DNA of 27,893 nt from Isoetes engelmannii (GCA_011763485.2 JAANSK020060020.1:1-27893), one strand, 5' to 3'. Positions 11,050-21,765 are shown, counted from the first letter of the stretch. The notes: generated by a model from the sequence alone, not told the origin. Program-made: numbers and translations.

Positions 11050-11600
11050 GTGTGGATATGGCATTACAGTGGGTCATGGTAATCAATGGATGCCGTGAAA
11101 GTGCATCGGCAACAACATTATGCTTGCCAGGCTTATAAACAACCTGGGAGTCATATTCCTGTAAAAATTCAACCCATCTCCTTTGCCGAAGGTTGAGATG
11201 CGGCTGGGTGAAGATGTACTGGAGGCTTTGATGATCTGTGTCCAATTGGAATCGGCGGTCCAACAAGTAATGCTGCCAAATTCGCAAAGCACGCACAACG
11301 GCTAGAAGTTCGTGGTCATGTGTGGGAAAATTCTTGTCCGCCTCATTCATCTTTTTGAAATCATAAGCTACAACCCGCTCTTCTTGCATTAGGACACCAC
11401 CCGTTGCAACATTGCTAGCATCTATGGCAACCAACTTATCCTTCTGAGGATCTGGTAAGGTAAGGACGGGTGTCGTGGTCAAAGCTTCCTTCAACTTATC
11501 AAAGAAGGACTGCACCTTCTCCTTCCAATTGTTAGCCCAATCCTTTACCATTTGATGCTTAGTAAGATCGGTCAAGGGTGCTGCAATCTTGGAAAAGTCC
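11050..11600 (-). pseudogene. RNase H domain of element A
   Basis: The minus strand carries KLVAIDASNVATGGVLMQ, then HDHELLAVVRALRIWQHYL, FQLDTDHQSLQYIF and KPGKHNVVADALSRHP. These are the four standard motifs around the catalytic acids (D, E, D, D) of Ty3/gypsy RNase H, which removes template RNA during reverse transcription. It sits between reverse transcriptase and integrase in the usual Ty3/gypsy order. Confidence 0.88.
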
Positions 11601-11689
11601 TTGACAAATTTTCTGTAATATCCAGCTAGCCCCAGAAAACTTCTGACTTCTCAAACATTACTAGGCGCAAGCCATTCTCTAGCAGCTTC

Positions 11690-12250
11690 AATCTTGGCTA
11701 GGTCTGCGGAAATACCGTCGGCAGATACAATATGGCCAAGATATTCAACTTTCGTGGTGGCAAACTTACACTTAGAGAACTTAGCAGAAAGCTGGTGTCG
11801 TCTAAGTTATTGCAAGGCCAACCGAAGATGGCGCTCATGTTCTTGCAAGGTCTTACTGTAAATGAGGATATCATCAAAGAAGATAATAATAAACTCATCA
11901 AGGAATTTACGGAACACATCATTCATTAAGCGCATGAAGGTAGCAGGAGCATTAGTGAGGCCAAAAGGCATGACTGTAAACTCATAATAACCGTACCTTG
12001 TTCTGAAAGCAGATTTATGAATATCCTCTTCCTTGACTCTAATCTGGTGATATTCGGAGCGCAAATCAATCTTAGAAAAATACTTGGCACCTTGAAGTTG
12101 ATCCATGAGATCATCTGGTCTGGGCAATGCATACCGGTTTTTAATGGTGTGCTTATGACGGTAATCAATGAACATGTGAAGAGTACCATCTTCCTTCTTA
12201 ACAAAGAGTATGGGCGCTCCAAAAGAAGAGATACTTGGCCTAATGAACCC
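11690..12250 (-). pseudogene. Reverse transcriptase of element A
   Basis: Recognisable blocks are [72 protein letters not shown] and the active site [10 protein letters not shown] (an FxDD-type catalytic block). The N-terminal fingers extend further right toward the protease. The order protease, RT, RNase H, integrase identifies Ty3/gypsy. The frame is interrupted, so no functional enzyme is expected. Confidence 0.9.
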
Positions 12251-12677
12251 TAGGTTAAGGAGATCCTATAGTTGCTTCTTAAGCTCGACTAATTCTGGAG
12301 TACTCAATCTGTTGGGAGCCTTACTGGTAGGCTTGGTATGTGGTGCAAGGGCAATTTACTCTACCTCTCTAAAAGGTGGTAACTTATGGATTTCTTCGTG
12401 AAAAAGATCATGAAATTCGTGAGGAAGATTCCCATTAGATGGGGGTAAGCCTGCAATGACTTCATCTTGTTTGGACGGTGACGCAATGGAGGCAACTTTT
12501 ATAAGATGAGTAACTTTATTCCTCTTGATAGTTTCACTCAACTGTTTCAAGGAAATACACTCCATAATGGGCTTAGTTGGATTGCATGTGATTGTAACTC
12601 GAGTGCCATTCTGTACAGTAAACGTCACCGCACGCTTTTCACAGTCAATGCAAAGTCAATGTGTTCTTTGGCGGCTG

Positions 12678-13100
12678 CTAAAAACTCCCCACAATAAGAT
12701 CAGAGTTACCAATATTCATAATTTCCGCCCCCATAGAAGCAGATGCACCCGACAACTTTATATCCAAGTTAAGGCGACGACCCTGAGTATAACGGACAGC
12801 ACCACTGGCCAAAATAACTGGTCTAGGCTTGGACTTTAGAACCTTAGCATGCAACATTTCAGCCACTCTAGAAGACGCAAAATTGTGGGTGCTACCAGTG
12901 TCCATTAAAACAATAAAGGGCTTGGAGTGTATAGTGCCGACAGTGGAAATCACTGAAGGTTGACTGTCGGTTTTACCGATTTCAATAGCAGCAAGAATAT
13001 GAGACTTACCTTCAATGTAATATTGAGGCTCCTCATCCGGTAAGGCAGGCAGGTCTGTGAGTCCGGGCAGCGCATCCCAATCCACCTCAGCCAGCGCAGC
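12678..13100 (-). pseudogene. Aspartic protease of element A
   Basis: The active-site block PFIVLMDTGSTHNFASSRV lies with its DTGS at 12891-12902. The sequence beyond contains VRYTQGRRLNLDI, and the GGAEIMN-type flap expected of Ty3/gypsy proteases appears near the end as MGAEIMNIGNSDLIVG. The protease cuts the Gag-Pol polyprotein. It follows the zinc knuckle in the same long open stretch (12678-13478). Confidence 0.85.
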
Positions 13101-14203
13101 TTGTGCCACCTGTGTTACATATGGGCAATCTAGCATATGGTGGCTCGGTCGGAAACAATGGAAACAAGCTTTGTCCCCCTTGGCTTCCTGTGGGATGGAC
13201 TGCAGTAACTGCTGTACGGTCCCTGAGGTGTTCCCCTTCTTTTCTGGCAGGTTAAATGTCACCTTCTTCTCAGGACGCTGATAAGACGTCTGTGGTGCGG
13301 GTCCTGGACTAGGTGAGCGGGGATTAAATGGAACATAAGGTTTTTCACTTCCATAACTGGTATTCCTTTGATATGTGGCCCTAGGCGGTTCCTCTTCTAG
13401 ACTGAAGGCCTTTGCCTCTGCTTCAGCAACAGTTTTGGAATCAATAGCACGAACAACTTTCTTCAGGTTTCCAGACAACCCTTCAATATAGCCCTCAACA
13501 GCTCGTCACTCTGTAATGCCTGGCACATACAGCCTCAGGTGCATAAATTCATCCGTGTATGTCTGCACTGACATTCCTTTCTGTTTGAGCCTATGGAAAG
13601 TCTGGATTTGTTGGCATTTGTGAGCCCTTGGAACATAATGGCTTTTAAAAGCCTTAGCAAACTTCTTGAATCGGCATTTGTTCCTGGTAAGGCCGTTTGC
13701 CCGTGCATATCTCTTCCACCAAATACGAGCTGCACCGGTGAGATTTGTGGTAGCAACGCGCCTTATGTCGCGGTCTGTCATACCATATGAGTGGCCGAAC
13801 TCACGCATCTCGTCAAGCCATGACTCAGCGTCCATGTCTGACCTGGTCTTCCCAAAGAACTGGGCAAGCTTCCTGTTTTTCCAAACGCTGGCTATTGCTG
13901 CATCGACGGTTTGTTTATAGTCCTTTTTACTGGCCCTTGCAGCTTCAGGTTCCGAATCAGAGGATTTCGAAGAGTCACTGGATTCTGATCCAAAACCGGA
14001 ACTTATGGGAGTACGTGGGCACTTCCCATGGCCATGCTGGCTGTTTCCTGCATTAGGTGGGAGTGCAGGTGGTGCCTGTCCCTGTCCCTATAACACATAT
14101 GCTTGGAGTTCGGCCATCTGCCGTTTCATAAGCATGACTTCATGTTCTAGAGTCAAGAGGTCGGGGTCAACAGGGTTGGCCCAATCGACACTTTGAACCC
14201 CGT
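13101..14203 (-). pseudogene. Gag of element A
   Basis: The capsid-type core is seen at about 13506-13835: ESWLDEMREFG, TGAARIWWKRYARANG and FKSHYVPRAHKCQQ, with FHRLKQKGMSVQTYTDEF downstream, all typical of plant retrotransposon Gag. One CX2CX4HX4C zinc knuckle lies at 13125-13166 (CFHCFRPSHHMLDC). The N-terminal part has a short heptad-like stretch (LEHEVMLMKRQMAELQAYVL at about 14086-14145) and a Ser/Asp-rich linker. No ATG lies between the upstream stop and residue 20 or so, so either translation starts at an internal Met or the first codons come from an upstream exon. The copy is broken. Confidence 0.82.
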
Positions 14204-14222
14204 CTATAAAGAGAAAAGAAAT
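14204..14222 (-). promoter_or_regulatory. Possible 3' splice site before gag of element A
   Basis: On the minus strand the pyrimidine-rich TTTCTTTTCTCTTTATAG immediately precedes the gag open stretch, which lacks a nearby ATG. This is a textbook plant 3' splice site. Spliced leaders or spliced gag messages are known in some plant LTR elements, but not shown here. Confidence 0.4.
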
Positions 14223-14440
14223 TGATTATATATAAGACGTGCATATGCGGTATTCATTTGTGTAACTAAACTTGAATAACATACACGAGTATGATCTATA
14301 TTCAACTTGATTATCAGGAAGCCTACTCAAAGTCAATGTACAACAAGTATTATATTAATCAAAGTTTAATAAGCCGTGAAGGCTACATCATAGAGAAAGC
14401 AATTCACAAAGATTACAATTCTGTATTATAGCTCAGGAGC
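14223..14440 (-). other. AT-rich non-coding spacer between extra genes and gag, element A
   Basis: The stretch is AT-rich with no supported coding sequence on either strand. If the splice site at 14204 is real, this is the 3' part of an intron. Confidence 0.45.
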
Positions 14441-14575
14441 TAGAGCCACGCGCCATAGAAATCCTGTGAAGGGTTTGGAGGAGGTCGATAACGTAGCAGG
14501 GCGGCAACATGATCGACGGTGGTAGCAGCTTGAGCTGTGATGTCCAGTGGGCAGTATGTAGCAAGAGGCGCAGCA
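14441..14575 (-). pseudogene. Extra coding segment of element A, distal part beyond the B insertion
   Basis: The minus strand is open from the B insertion point to about 14450 (contains TYCPLDITAQAATTVDHVA and RYRPPPNPSQDFYGAW). Coding-like sequence on the same strand also abuts B on its other side (21476-21765), so B appears to have landed inside a coding region. I do not recognise the protein. Confidence 0.45.
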
Positions 14576-14580
14576 GTCAC
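14576..14580. repeat. Target-site duplication of element B, left (GTCAC)
   Basis: GTCAC directly precedes the TGTTAG start of the left LTR of B and recurs directly after the right LTR at 21471-21475. Confidence 0.88.
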
Positions 14581-15191
14581 TGTTAGTCCTGTGGATCACA
14601 CCACAGGACTATACTTATTGTACAAGGACTCCGTCACTAGGGACAAGGGCACTAAGTCGTCTACACCCCCTACGGCCGTGACAAAGGGCACGAAGAGGCC
14701 AACCACCAAAGGCATAGAGGGCATGCCCAGTAGTCCTCCTCCATCAAGGTCCTTCAAAAAGTCCAAGCGGTGAGGCCGATATTCCAGGCCATTAGTGCTC
14801 CACCACCAGCAGTTATGACGAAGATCAAGAAGGCATATTCTCTATCAGCATAGATCAGGGAGCAGTTAGCTCAGCTCCATTATGGGCCCAAGGCCTTGTA
14901 CTATATATATATATCATATGTTTAGATCTAGGGGTTTAGACAAGTGAGCTCATTTTGTTGCCGCTTCTTGTTTCAGAGCTTTGCCTTATTGCAAGCTTGT
15001 TTTATAGCACATCTTGTGCATCAATAGAGACGATTACCTTCTTTCATTTTGTTGTTCTCAGTTTTCTCTTGTTTTGCTTATTTTTTTCTTTTGTCAAAAT
15101 CCCCCGTGATACTTTGTTTCAGGAGCTTCCTGGCGTCATAGTCCTCACAGAGCTTTGCCTCTCAGTAGTTCCAGGACCCAGACCCCAAATA
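14581..15191 (+). repeat. 5' LTR of element B
   Basis: It starts TGTTAGTCCTGTGG and ends CCAAATA, where the matching end of the other LTR is CCAAACA. A short inverted repeat, AGTCCTGTGG / CCACAGGACT, lies at its very start (14585-14611). A TATATATATAT run lies near 14902. It is longer than the 3' LTR. Confidence 0.88.
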
Positions 15192-15212
15192 CTGTCGCCA
15201 ATTGCCGGGTCT
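15192..15212 (+). promoter_or_regulatory. Primer binding site of element B, tRNA-Asp-like
   Basis: TGTCGCCAATTGCCGGG (15193 onward) starts one base after the LTR and resembles the tRNA-Asp-complementary site TGGCGCCGTTGCCGGG used by Ogre and Athila elements, with a few mismatches. Confidence 0.6.
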
Positions 15213-15230
15213 TAGCTTTCTTTTCCCAGG

Positions 15231-17165
15231 ATGTCGGCTCGACATTTTTCTGCTGAAGAACTGTTGGAGCAAACTGCTGCGCGCTTGGAACGTCAGCAGT
15301 GAAGGGAAGCTGCTCGGGATCACCATCACTATGATTACGATCCTGAAGGAGCCCGTTTTTTATCAAGAGGCCATTCGGCACCACCTACACCCAGGGGTGC
15401 TTCGCGCTCAAATTCTCCTCCTTCTTGTCATCACTGTTCTTGCCCACAGTCACCGGGTCAGCAGTATCAGACCCCTATGTTCGAGAATCTTCATGTTTCG
15501 ATCCCTATTCCGCAGTCCCCGATTCCCTCCCATCCTGCTTCACTACGGCCAGGCATGGGATTCCCTACTTTTGCCACCCAACAGGTTATGTTTCCAGAAG
15601 GATCACCATCTGCCCTCCTTTCAACATTTATGGTGTAGGAGTGGAGAATGTCTATTTTGATGAGGAAGTCAATATGAATAACAAACCTCCCGGGACGATG
15701 CCACTACATGTAATTTTGGTGTTAGTCTTTCCTCGTTTGGTGTCACTCTTCCTCCCCTTTCGGGTATGTCATTTGGTCACTCGGCTGGTCCATCTTATTC
15801 TCAGAATGTTCAATAGCCGCTGCCCATTCAAGGATTTCTTTCGGCATGGCACCACCTGCCACTGCCTTCAATGTACCACCGGCTGCAATTGCACTCTACG
15901 GTATAGGTTCCACTGGCCACAATTTGAAGCTGAACTACCCCTTCTTTGGTAATGCCAAGGGGAAACCTTTGGAATCCAGTGCGGAAGCACATATGGAGGA
16001 GTTTGAGGCACTAGCTGCCCTTAATGGTCACGATCTGCCTCACCTCAAATTTCACATTTTCTCGACCACACTACGTGGCGCCCCTCATCAGTGGCTCATG
16101 GCCAATAAGAGTCACTGGAAACAAGATTGGACTGCTATGAAGACTGCTTTTATTGAGCACTATGGATCTCAAGCTGATGAACAGCAGCTCTTGAAAGAGC
16201 TCAATGATCTTCGATAGCTGGCCACTGAGACAACACGAGACTTTGCCGATCGCATGCTGATTTTAGTGAATAAACTTAAGGAGTATCCCACTAAGAGTCA
16301 GATCCTTGTTTGGTTTCTCCTAGGACTGCCTCCTTCTATTCGCATTATGACAGAGTATCTACGTCCCACCACTTTGGAGTAAGCTATTGAGCTTGTGAAT
16401 CATTCTGTCAATATCACGGCACGGAATGATTCCCTCATACCACCAGTGTTGGTTCCCTAGAACTCTGCTGAACCACACCAACAACAGTGATCTCAGATTT
16501 GGTGTCATATTTGCAAGTATCAAGGTCATCTGGCCAATGAATGTAATTCCACTAATGGTCAACTTCATTGTAAATGCTGCAATCTCAACAATCACACCAC
16601 GGAGCAGTGCACAAATCCAATCCCACGCCTTATCGGCAAAAGATGGTTTATCAAGTTCAGACTACTCCACAACAGCAGAATCAACAACAAGGCCAGTCTA
16701 ACCGACAGCCATTTGATCCTTCTAAGTTGAAGTGCTTTCACTGTAGTGAGTTTGGTCACACTACTGCAACCTGTCCGCAATTTCCACAAGTTCAAGTTCA
16801 ACTTCCTGGCACTAATCAGACAGCATCTGTTCGTCTCACGACTTATCAGCTTTGGGTGGCCAATGGAAAACAAGGGCCACGCCCTCAGTTCAACAAACCC
16901 CCAAGGTATAGACGAAATTAGAATCAGCAAACTCAACCACACATGGATCAGCAAGCACAAGAGGAGATTTTGAACGCACTCAACCCGCCCACTCAGTCTT
17001 CCAATTGGGTTGGTATAGTGGCACGCCAGGCACATGGCACACACCCTTATGCCTTGCTTCCTCAGGACACGCAACCTGCATTCGCAGTGGATGTTGTCTC
17101 GCCCACTAAGTCTGTCCATTTTTCTCCTAATCGGGAAAAATTGATGCCTCATGTGATGCCTAAGC
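15231..17165 (+). pseudogene. Gag of element B with three zinc knuckles
   Basis: A Met at 15231 opens with SARHFSAEELLEQTAARLER. A proline/serine-rich stretch follows, then the capsid core at about 15846-16300 (LKLNYPFFGNAKGKPLESS, AHMEEFEALAAL, TTLRGAPHQWL, WTAMKTAFIEHYG). Three CX2CX4HX4C knuckles can be read: 16503-16544 (CHICKYQGHLANEC), 16569-16610 (CKCCNLNNHTTEQC) and 16733-16774 (CFHCSEFGHTTATC), the last after a Gln-rich linker. Gag forms the particle and binds the RNA. The region is interrupted several times. Confidence 0.78.
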
Positions 17166-17185
17166 TACGTGAGAGTATTTTATGA

Positions 17186-17725
17186 TTGATGGAACAGGCT
17201 GAAGGACGCACGCTTGCCAATGTTCATGCTGCTACTCGTGCACAACAACGTGCAGAAGCTGCATGTGACTCTGGTCCCTCTTCCCCAGCTCCCCGTTCAC
17301 CTCGAAAAGGCAAGTATCCAAATATTTCTGCTGAAGTTGAACTGTTGAAGGAAGTATCAGCCTCCATGCCCACGGAAGCAGCCCCGTTAGATCCTGTTAA
17401 TCCACTGGCGCATGTGCCTCTAGAATTGCAAGAGGAACTTGCCAAAATCAAGATTCCCTTGAGTTTGACCACTATCTGGAAGCTTTGTCCTGCACTACAT
17501 GAGCAAATGCCACTACCCACTGTGCTTGTCGGAGCTGTTGCTACCTCCACACCCACGGTATATACTATGGTTGGCAGTCAGCAGGTCAATCATGTTCAGA
17601 TTGATGGTGAAAGTGTTGTTAATCTCATCACTGACAAATTGAGGCGCCAACTTGGGATTACACAGCTATATCGTGCTCCCTATGATATCAAACTTGCGAA
17701 TGGTCATATCACATGACCACAGGGC
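17186..17725 (+). pseudogene. Protease region of element B
   Basis: An active-site-like block VQIDGESVVNLITDKLRRQL has its D at 17603-17605, in the position of the DT/SG triad of retropepsins, followed by YDIKLANGHI. The sequence further on (17726-17860) reads FPLEVGVWKAGEDPGDYEML and VGMPFFRQ, a usual protease C-terminal pattern in plant Ty3/gypsy elements. An Ala/Pro/Ser-rich linker precedes it. Confidence 0.65.
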
Positions 17726-19080
17726 ATGACTCCCAAAATGACCATCAACATTGGTGATCTCACCTTTCCTCTTGAAGTTGGAGTGTGGAAGGCAGGTGAA
17801 GATCCCGGTGATTATGAGATGTTAGTTGGCATGCCATTTTTCCGCCAAGCTAAGAGCATTCATTATTGGGCTACTGATCAGTTAGTTATCACTGATGGTC
17901 ACCTCAATGCCACTATGGATCTGGAAACATGTCAACTTATTTCGGTTGAACATGCTGAGCCCTCACTTTCCGATAGTGATGAAGAAGTTGTTCAACCCAC
18001 CTTTCAAGTGCAAGCTCCCCCCGCGGGCTTGCCACTTTCTTCTTATCCAGAGTATGTAGACCCTTGGAGCAAAATGACTCTGGACAATGATGAAGCAGTG
18101 GCTGCCTTAATAGATCCCTACTTGGCACCATGCCACTTAGTGAACACTGTGGACCTTATGGATGAGAAAGACACGAAGGCACTCCCTTCTGCGGAGACCA
18201 GTGTCCCAGTCACTACTTCTGAGACCCTTGTCCAGGACACCACTACTGTGGAGGACACTCTTGTTCAGTCTCCCCCACGGGAGGTCGAAGAAGCACGACC
18301 CCCTTTGTTTTTTCAAACAGCTAGTGCTGAGCCGCCCGTTATAGTGTCACCACCAGCTCACACCATCACGGAGAACGATGCAGTTCCCCATATTCAGACA
18401 TTAGAAGTCGAAATTGTGGATCTTGGCAACAAACAACCCATCAGACTTGCAGCTGGACTTCCCAAGCCATATCGGAGCCGTGCTCTTGCTCTCTTCAAGA
18501 AGTTCAAGCACATTTTTGCCTGGAGCTATAAGGATTTGTGTGGCATTAAAAAGGAGCTAGGGGAACTCACTATTCCCACTAAGCTCGATGCCCATCCCAT
18601 CTAGCAACAACAGTACATGCTCAACCCAAATTATCGTGACCGTGTAAAAGTTGAGATTGACAAGCTTTTGGACACTGGGTTGATTTACGAGGTCAAACAT
18701 TCTGAATGGGTGAGCCCTATTGTTATTGCGTTGAAATACAATGGTAAAATACGTGTTTGTGTGGACTATCGAAAACTCAATATGGCCACGGAGCATGATC
18801 ACTTTCCGCTCCCCTTCACTGATCAAGTTTTGGAAGAAGTTGCAGGTCATGAGATGTATTCCTTTATGGGTGGTTTTTCGGGATATAATCAGACCTCTAT
18901 CAAACCTGAGGATCAGTTGAAGACGACGTTCACCATGCCATGGGGCACTTTTGTATACAAAGTGGTTCTGTTTGGGTTATCTAATTCTCCGTCCACATTT
19001 CAACGCACCATGCTTTTTGTTTTCCAGGACTTCATGAAGAAAGATCCATTTTTGTAAATTTTCCAGGATGATCTTGTCCT
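17726..19080 (+). pseudogene. Linker and partial reverse transcriptase of element B
   Basis: After an acidic, proline-rich linker (about 17940-18400) comes LFKKFKHIFAWSYKDLCGI, then the RT fingers and palm: WVSPIVIALKYNGKIRVCVDYRKLN, read here in short blocks (SEWVSPIVIALKYNGK, IRVCVDYRKLN), HDHFPLPFTDQVLEEVAG, TTFTMPWGTFVYKVVLFGLS and NSPSTFQRTM, and an FQDD-type catalytic site near 19062-19073. The sequence beyond the catalytic site does not look like the RT thumb, RNase H or integrase. Blocks are those of Ty3/gypsy RT. Confidence 0.8.
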
Positions 19081-20978
19081 CACTACCAGAGAAAAGCTGA
19101 AAGCTGCCACATTGGCTAAGGAACAAACTGAGTCACAGCTGGCATATGTTCAAACTGCCCATGAAAATCTTCAAAAGAATCTGCAGGACACCATGCAGAC
19201 TTTACAGAACACTCAGGAGAGTTGGAGTCAAGAGCAAGCTGCTCATCTTCACGTCAAACAAGCTCACGACCAACTGCTCCAGCACAATACCACTTTGGAC
19301 AATCAGCTGAAAGAGGCTACCGCCCATGCTCAGTCACTGCAGAGTCAATTGGCAGCACTGCAGGTTTTGAAGTCAGCTGTGGATGCAGAACTGGCTGAGT
19401 TGAAACATGCCACGCCTAGTGTCTCTCATGCTGGGTTGCCTCATGGTCAGCGTGCCAGTACCCGAGCACTTCAACGTGCCCTTGCTGAGAAAGATAGTAA
19501 GATCTTGGATCTTATTAATCAGTTAAAAGATGCACAAGAATCAGGTGAACAAGCTCAGCACCTAGCTGATGAGTACTAAGATATAGCTTCACAGGTGTAG
19601 AGTGACTTCCCACTACCAGGTTCATATCAGGATTATGTAAAAGCTCGCAAGCATACTTTTTCTGCTTCGATGGCTTAGTGGTGGAGGAGATATTAGCGGA
19701 CAACTGCAGAACACTGATATTTTGCGTCTGTGGCCTGACTTAACTGTGCAAGAAAAAGGCATGCTCTCTGCCTTAATCCTCTTTCGACATCTTGTGCCTC
19801 AAGATGTCGGTTGTTTTGTTTTCCGTGCTGTGGTCCCCATGGCATATGTGCTTCATGACTTCTATTTAGGGCACAAGCATGTGAAATTTATTGCCACCAA
19901 TCCATATGATATGGCACAGATAGTGGATCATGTTTCTGCCGCTGCAGCCACAGAACAGTTATCTTCAGGATCCATCTCAGGTTGCAGAAATGCTAAATCA
20001 ATATATGCCTGAACTTGCAAAACATGTTGTTCTTTGGATCCCAGAAATGGTGCAAAGCCTCACGGAATTCATGCATGATCCCTCAGGGCTTGGCTTTGCC
20101 CACTTGTATTTGCAATATGCTGGCACGTTGCGGGTGCTCCAGTCCTTCTTGGACCAGAAAACTCCACCTACCGACTGGGAGGCCTCGCCAGTACAGTGTT
20201 TGATGCCTTTTGGGGCCTATCAGAACTTACCTCACCAGATAGAGCCTCACATGTTGGCCATTTTTTATGATGCAACCAAACCAGCTTGGACGCACGCCAC
20301 CAAGGTCAGTCTAAGTCCTTATGCAAAGCTCGGTGCACCTTCACTACGATTGTGCATTCATGAAGATTGGAGGAAAATATTTTGGACTAAGACCTTAGCC
20401 TTTCATGCCGCCAGTAAGCATCAGTTCCGACATTAGATGGGATCCAAGGTTTGTCAGACGATATGAATGGGAGCAGAATGCCAGCTTAGACACCACCAAT
20501 AACTGGCTATATATGCCTAATCCACGAGGATGGAAAACTCCTGCCAATGCTATCTATGGGCTTGACTTGTTTCTCCGATGAGCCCGTGACACTCCGGACC
20601 CTATGATCCATAGACAAGCAGGTTATTGTTGCGTTCTTAAGGACCTCATCCAGTGTGCAACTGCACGGGATAGGTAAATTGTTCACTGCAACCCCAATGC
20701 TGATGGTTGGCATTTTGGTTTGGATATTGTGCTCCTGTTTGAGTGTGCTTATGCTCGGTCACACACTCATTAGGGATTTTCGGATCTGGTCACTAATGGG
20801 TTTTTGCATAATTGTCAAGCAGACCTTGGGCTATTTACTCCAGAAGCTATTGCCACTAAAAGTAAGGCGACACGGGAGTACTCCGAACGTCCTCATCCTC
20901 ACACCACGGGCAAAGCCACACCTGGATTTCCACCTGATGAAGAGATGCCCCCATTTTGCATAGAGATCAGGTGTTGTT
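19081..20978 (+). pseudogene. Long 3' reading region of element B with coiled coil
   Basis: The first third (about 19091-19579) is a strong coiled coil rich in Gln, Leu, Ala and Glu, with heptad spacing (for example LQKNLQDTMQTLQNTQESW and LKEATAHAQSLQSQLAAL). The rest (about 19720-20970) reads as a globular protein with WPDLTVQEKGMLSALILFRH, QYMPELAKHVVLWIPEMVQS, DIRWDPRFVRRYEWEQN and PNPRGWKTPANAIYGLD, ending in a basic, proline-rich tail just before the polypurine tract. I do not recognise it. Tat-lineage elements are known to carry additional reading frames, so it may be such a frame. It directly follows the partial RT. A few interruptions are present. Confidence 0.6.
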
Positions 20979-20991
20979 TGGTGGGGGGGAG
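20979..20991 (+). promoter_or_regulatory. Polypurine tract of element B
   Basis: TGGTGGGGGGGAG directly abuts the TGTTAG start of the 3' LTR, the expected position and composition of the plus-strand primer. Confidence 0.85.
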
Positions 20992-21470
20992 TGTTAGTCC
21001 TGTGGATCACACCACAGGACTATACTTATTGTACAAGGACTCTGTCACTGGGGACAAGGGCACTAAGTCGTCTACACCCCCTACGGCCGTGACAAAGGGC
21101 ACGAAGAGGCCAACCACCAAAGGCACGGAGGGCACGCCCAGTAGTCCTCCGTCAAGGTCCTCCAAGAAGTCCAAGCGGTGAGGCCGAGATTCCAGGCCAT
21201 TAGTGCTCCACCACCAGCAGTTATGGCGGAGATCAAGAAGGCGTATTCTTTGTCAGCACAGATCAGGGAGTAGTTAGCTCAGCTCCATTATGGGCCCAAG
21301 GCCTTGTACTAAATATATCATATGTTTAGATCTAGAAGTTTAGACAAGTGAGCTCATTTTGCCACAGCTTTGCCTTGTTGCAAGATTGTTTTGTAGCACA
21401 TCTTGTGCATCAATAGAGACGATTATCTTCTCTCATTTTGTTGTTCTCAATTTGACCCAGACTCCAAACA
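20992..21470 (+). repeat. 3' LTR of element B
   Basis: It starts TGTTAGTCCTGTGG and ends CCAAACA, giving canonical TG...CA ends. It matches the 5' LTR at about 95% over the aligned stretch and is about 130 bp shorter overall. Confidence 0.88.
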
Positions 21471-21475
21471 GTCAC
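21471..21475. repeat. Target-site duplication of element B, right (GTCAC)
   Basis: GTCAC follows the CA end of the 3' LTR and matches 14576-14580. Confidence 0.88.
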
Positions 21476-21765
21476 CATCTTCATGCTCATCCAACCTGGT
21501 ACATCCTGACCCAGTGCAATCAAAGCTAGATCACGGTGGACCAATGTAACAATAAGCTGTTGGCTATTGATCTTGACATGGCCTGCCGCTCCGGATAGTG
21601 CTCGGAGTGCCTACCAAGATGCCTCTGCCTCCGCGGCCAGCTTCTGAGCAATAAAAAGGACATTTCCCTCCTTGAAAGCCGGAAGAAAGAAACGGGGAAG
21701 ATGATTACCTAGTGTATTGACTGCCCCTTTAGCCGGGAGTTGCACCTCTTTCTGAAGATCAACCG
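21476..21765 (-). pseudogene. Extra coding segment of element A, proximal part before the B insertion
   Basis: The minus strand is coding-like from about 21765 to the B insertion point: LQKEVQLPAKGAVNTLGNHL, FFLPAFKEGNVLFIAQKLAA, GHVKINSQQLIVTLVHRDLA. It lies just downstream of the second extra gene and on the same strand as gag and pol. The protein is not recognised; hydrophobic and charged residues alternate as in a folded domain. Confidence 0.45.

Larger units (their letters stand above)
14581..21470 (+). mobile_element. Element B: Tat-like Ty3/gypsy fossil nested in element A
   Basis: This is a 6.9-kb plus-strand LTR element with GTCAC target duplications, LTRs at 14581-15191 and 20992-21470, a tRNA-Asp-like primer site, gag with three zinc knuckles, a protease site, a partial reverse transcriptase, a long 3' reading frame with a coiled coil, and a polypurine tract. 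RNase H and integrase were not recognised, so it probably depended on other elements to move or is a derived remnant. The FAWSYKDLCGI block before RT and the Asp-type primer site fit the Tat (Ogre/Retand-related) branch. The LTRs differ by about 5% where they align. Several breaks interrupt the coding parts. Confidence 0.88.

Noticed and set aside
9457-13920. Numerous plus-strand open frames within 9.4-14 kb
   Set aside because: They are antisense to well-recognised gag, protease, RT, RNase H and integrase on the minus strand.
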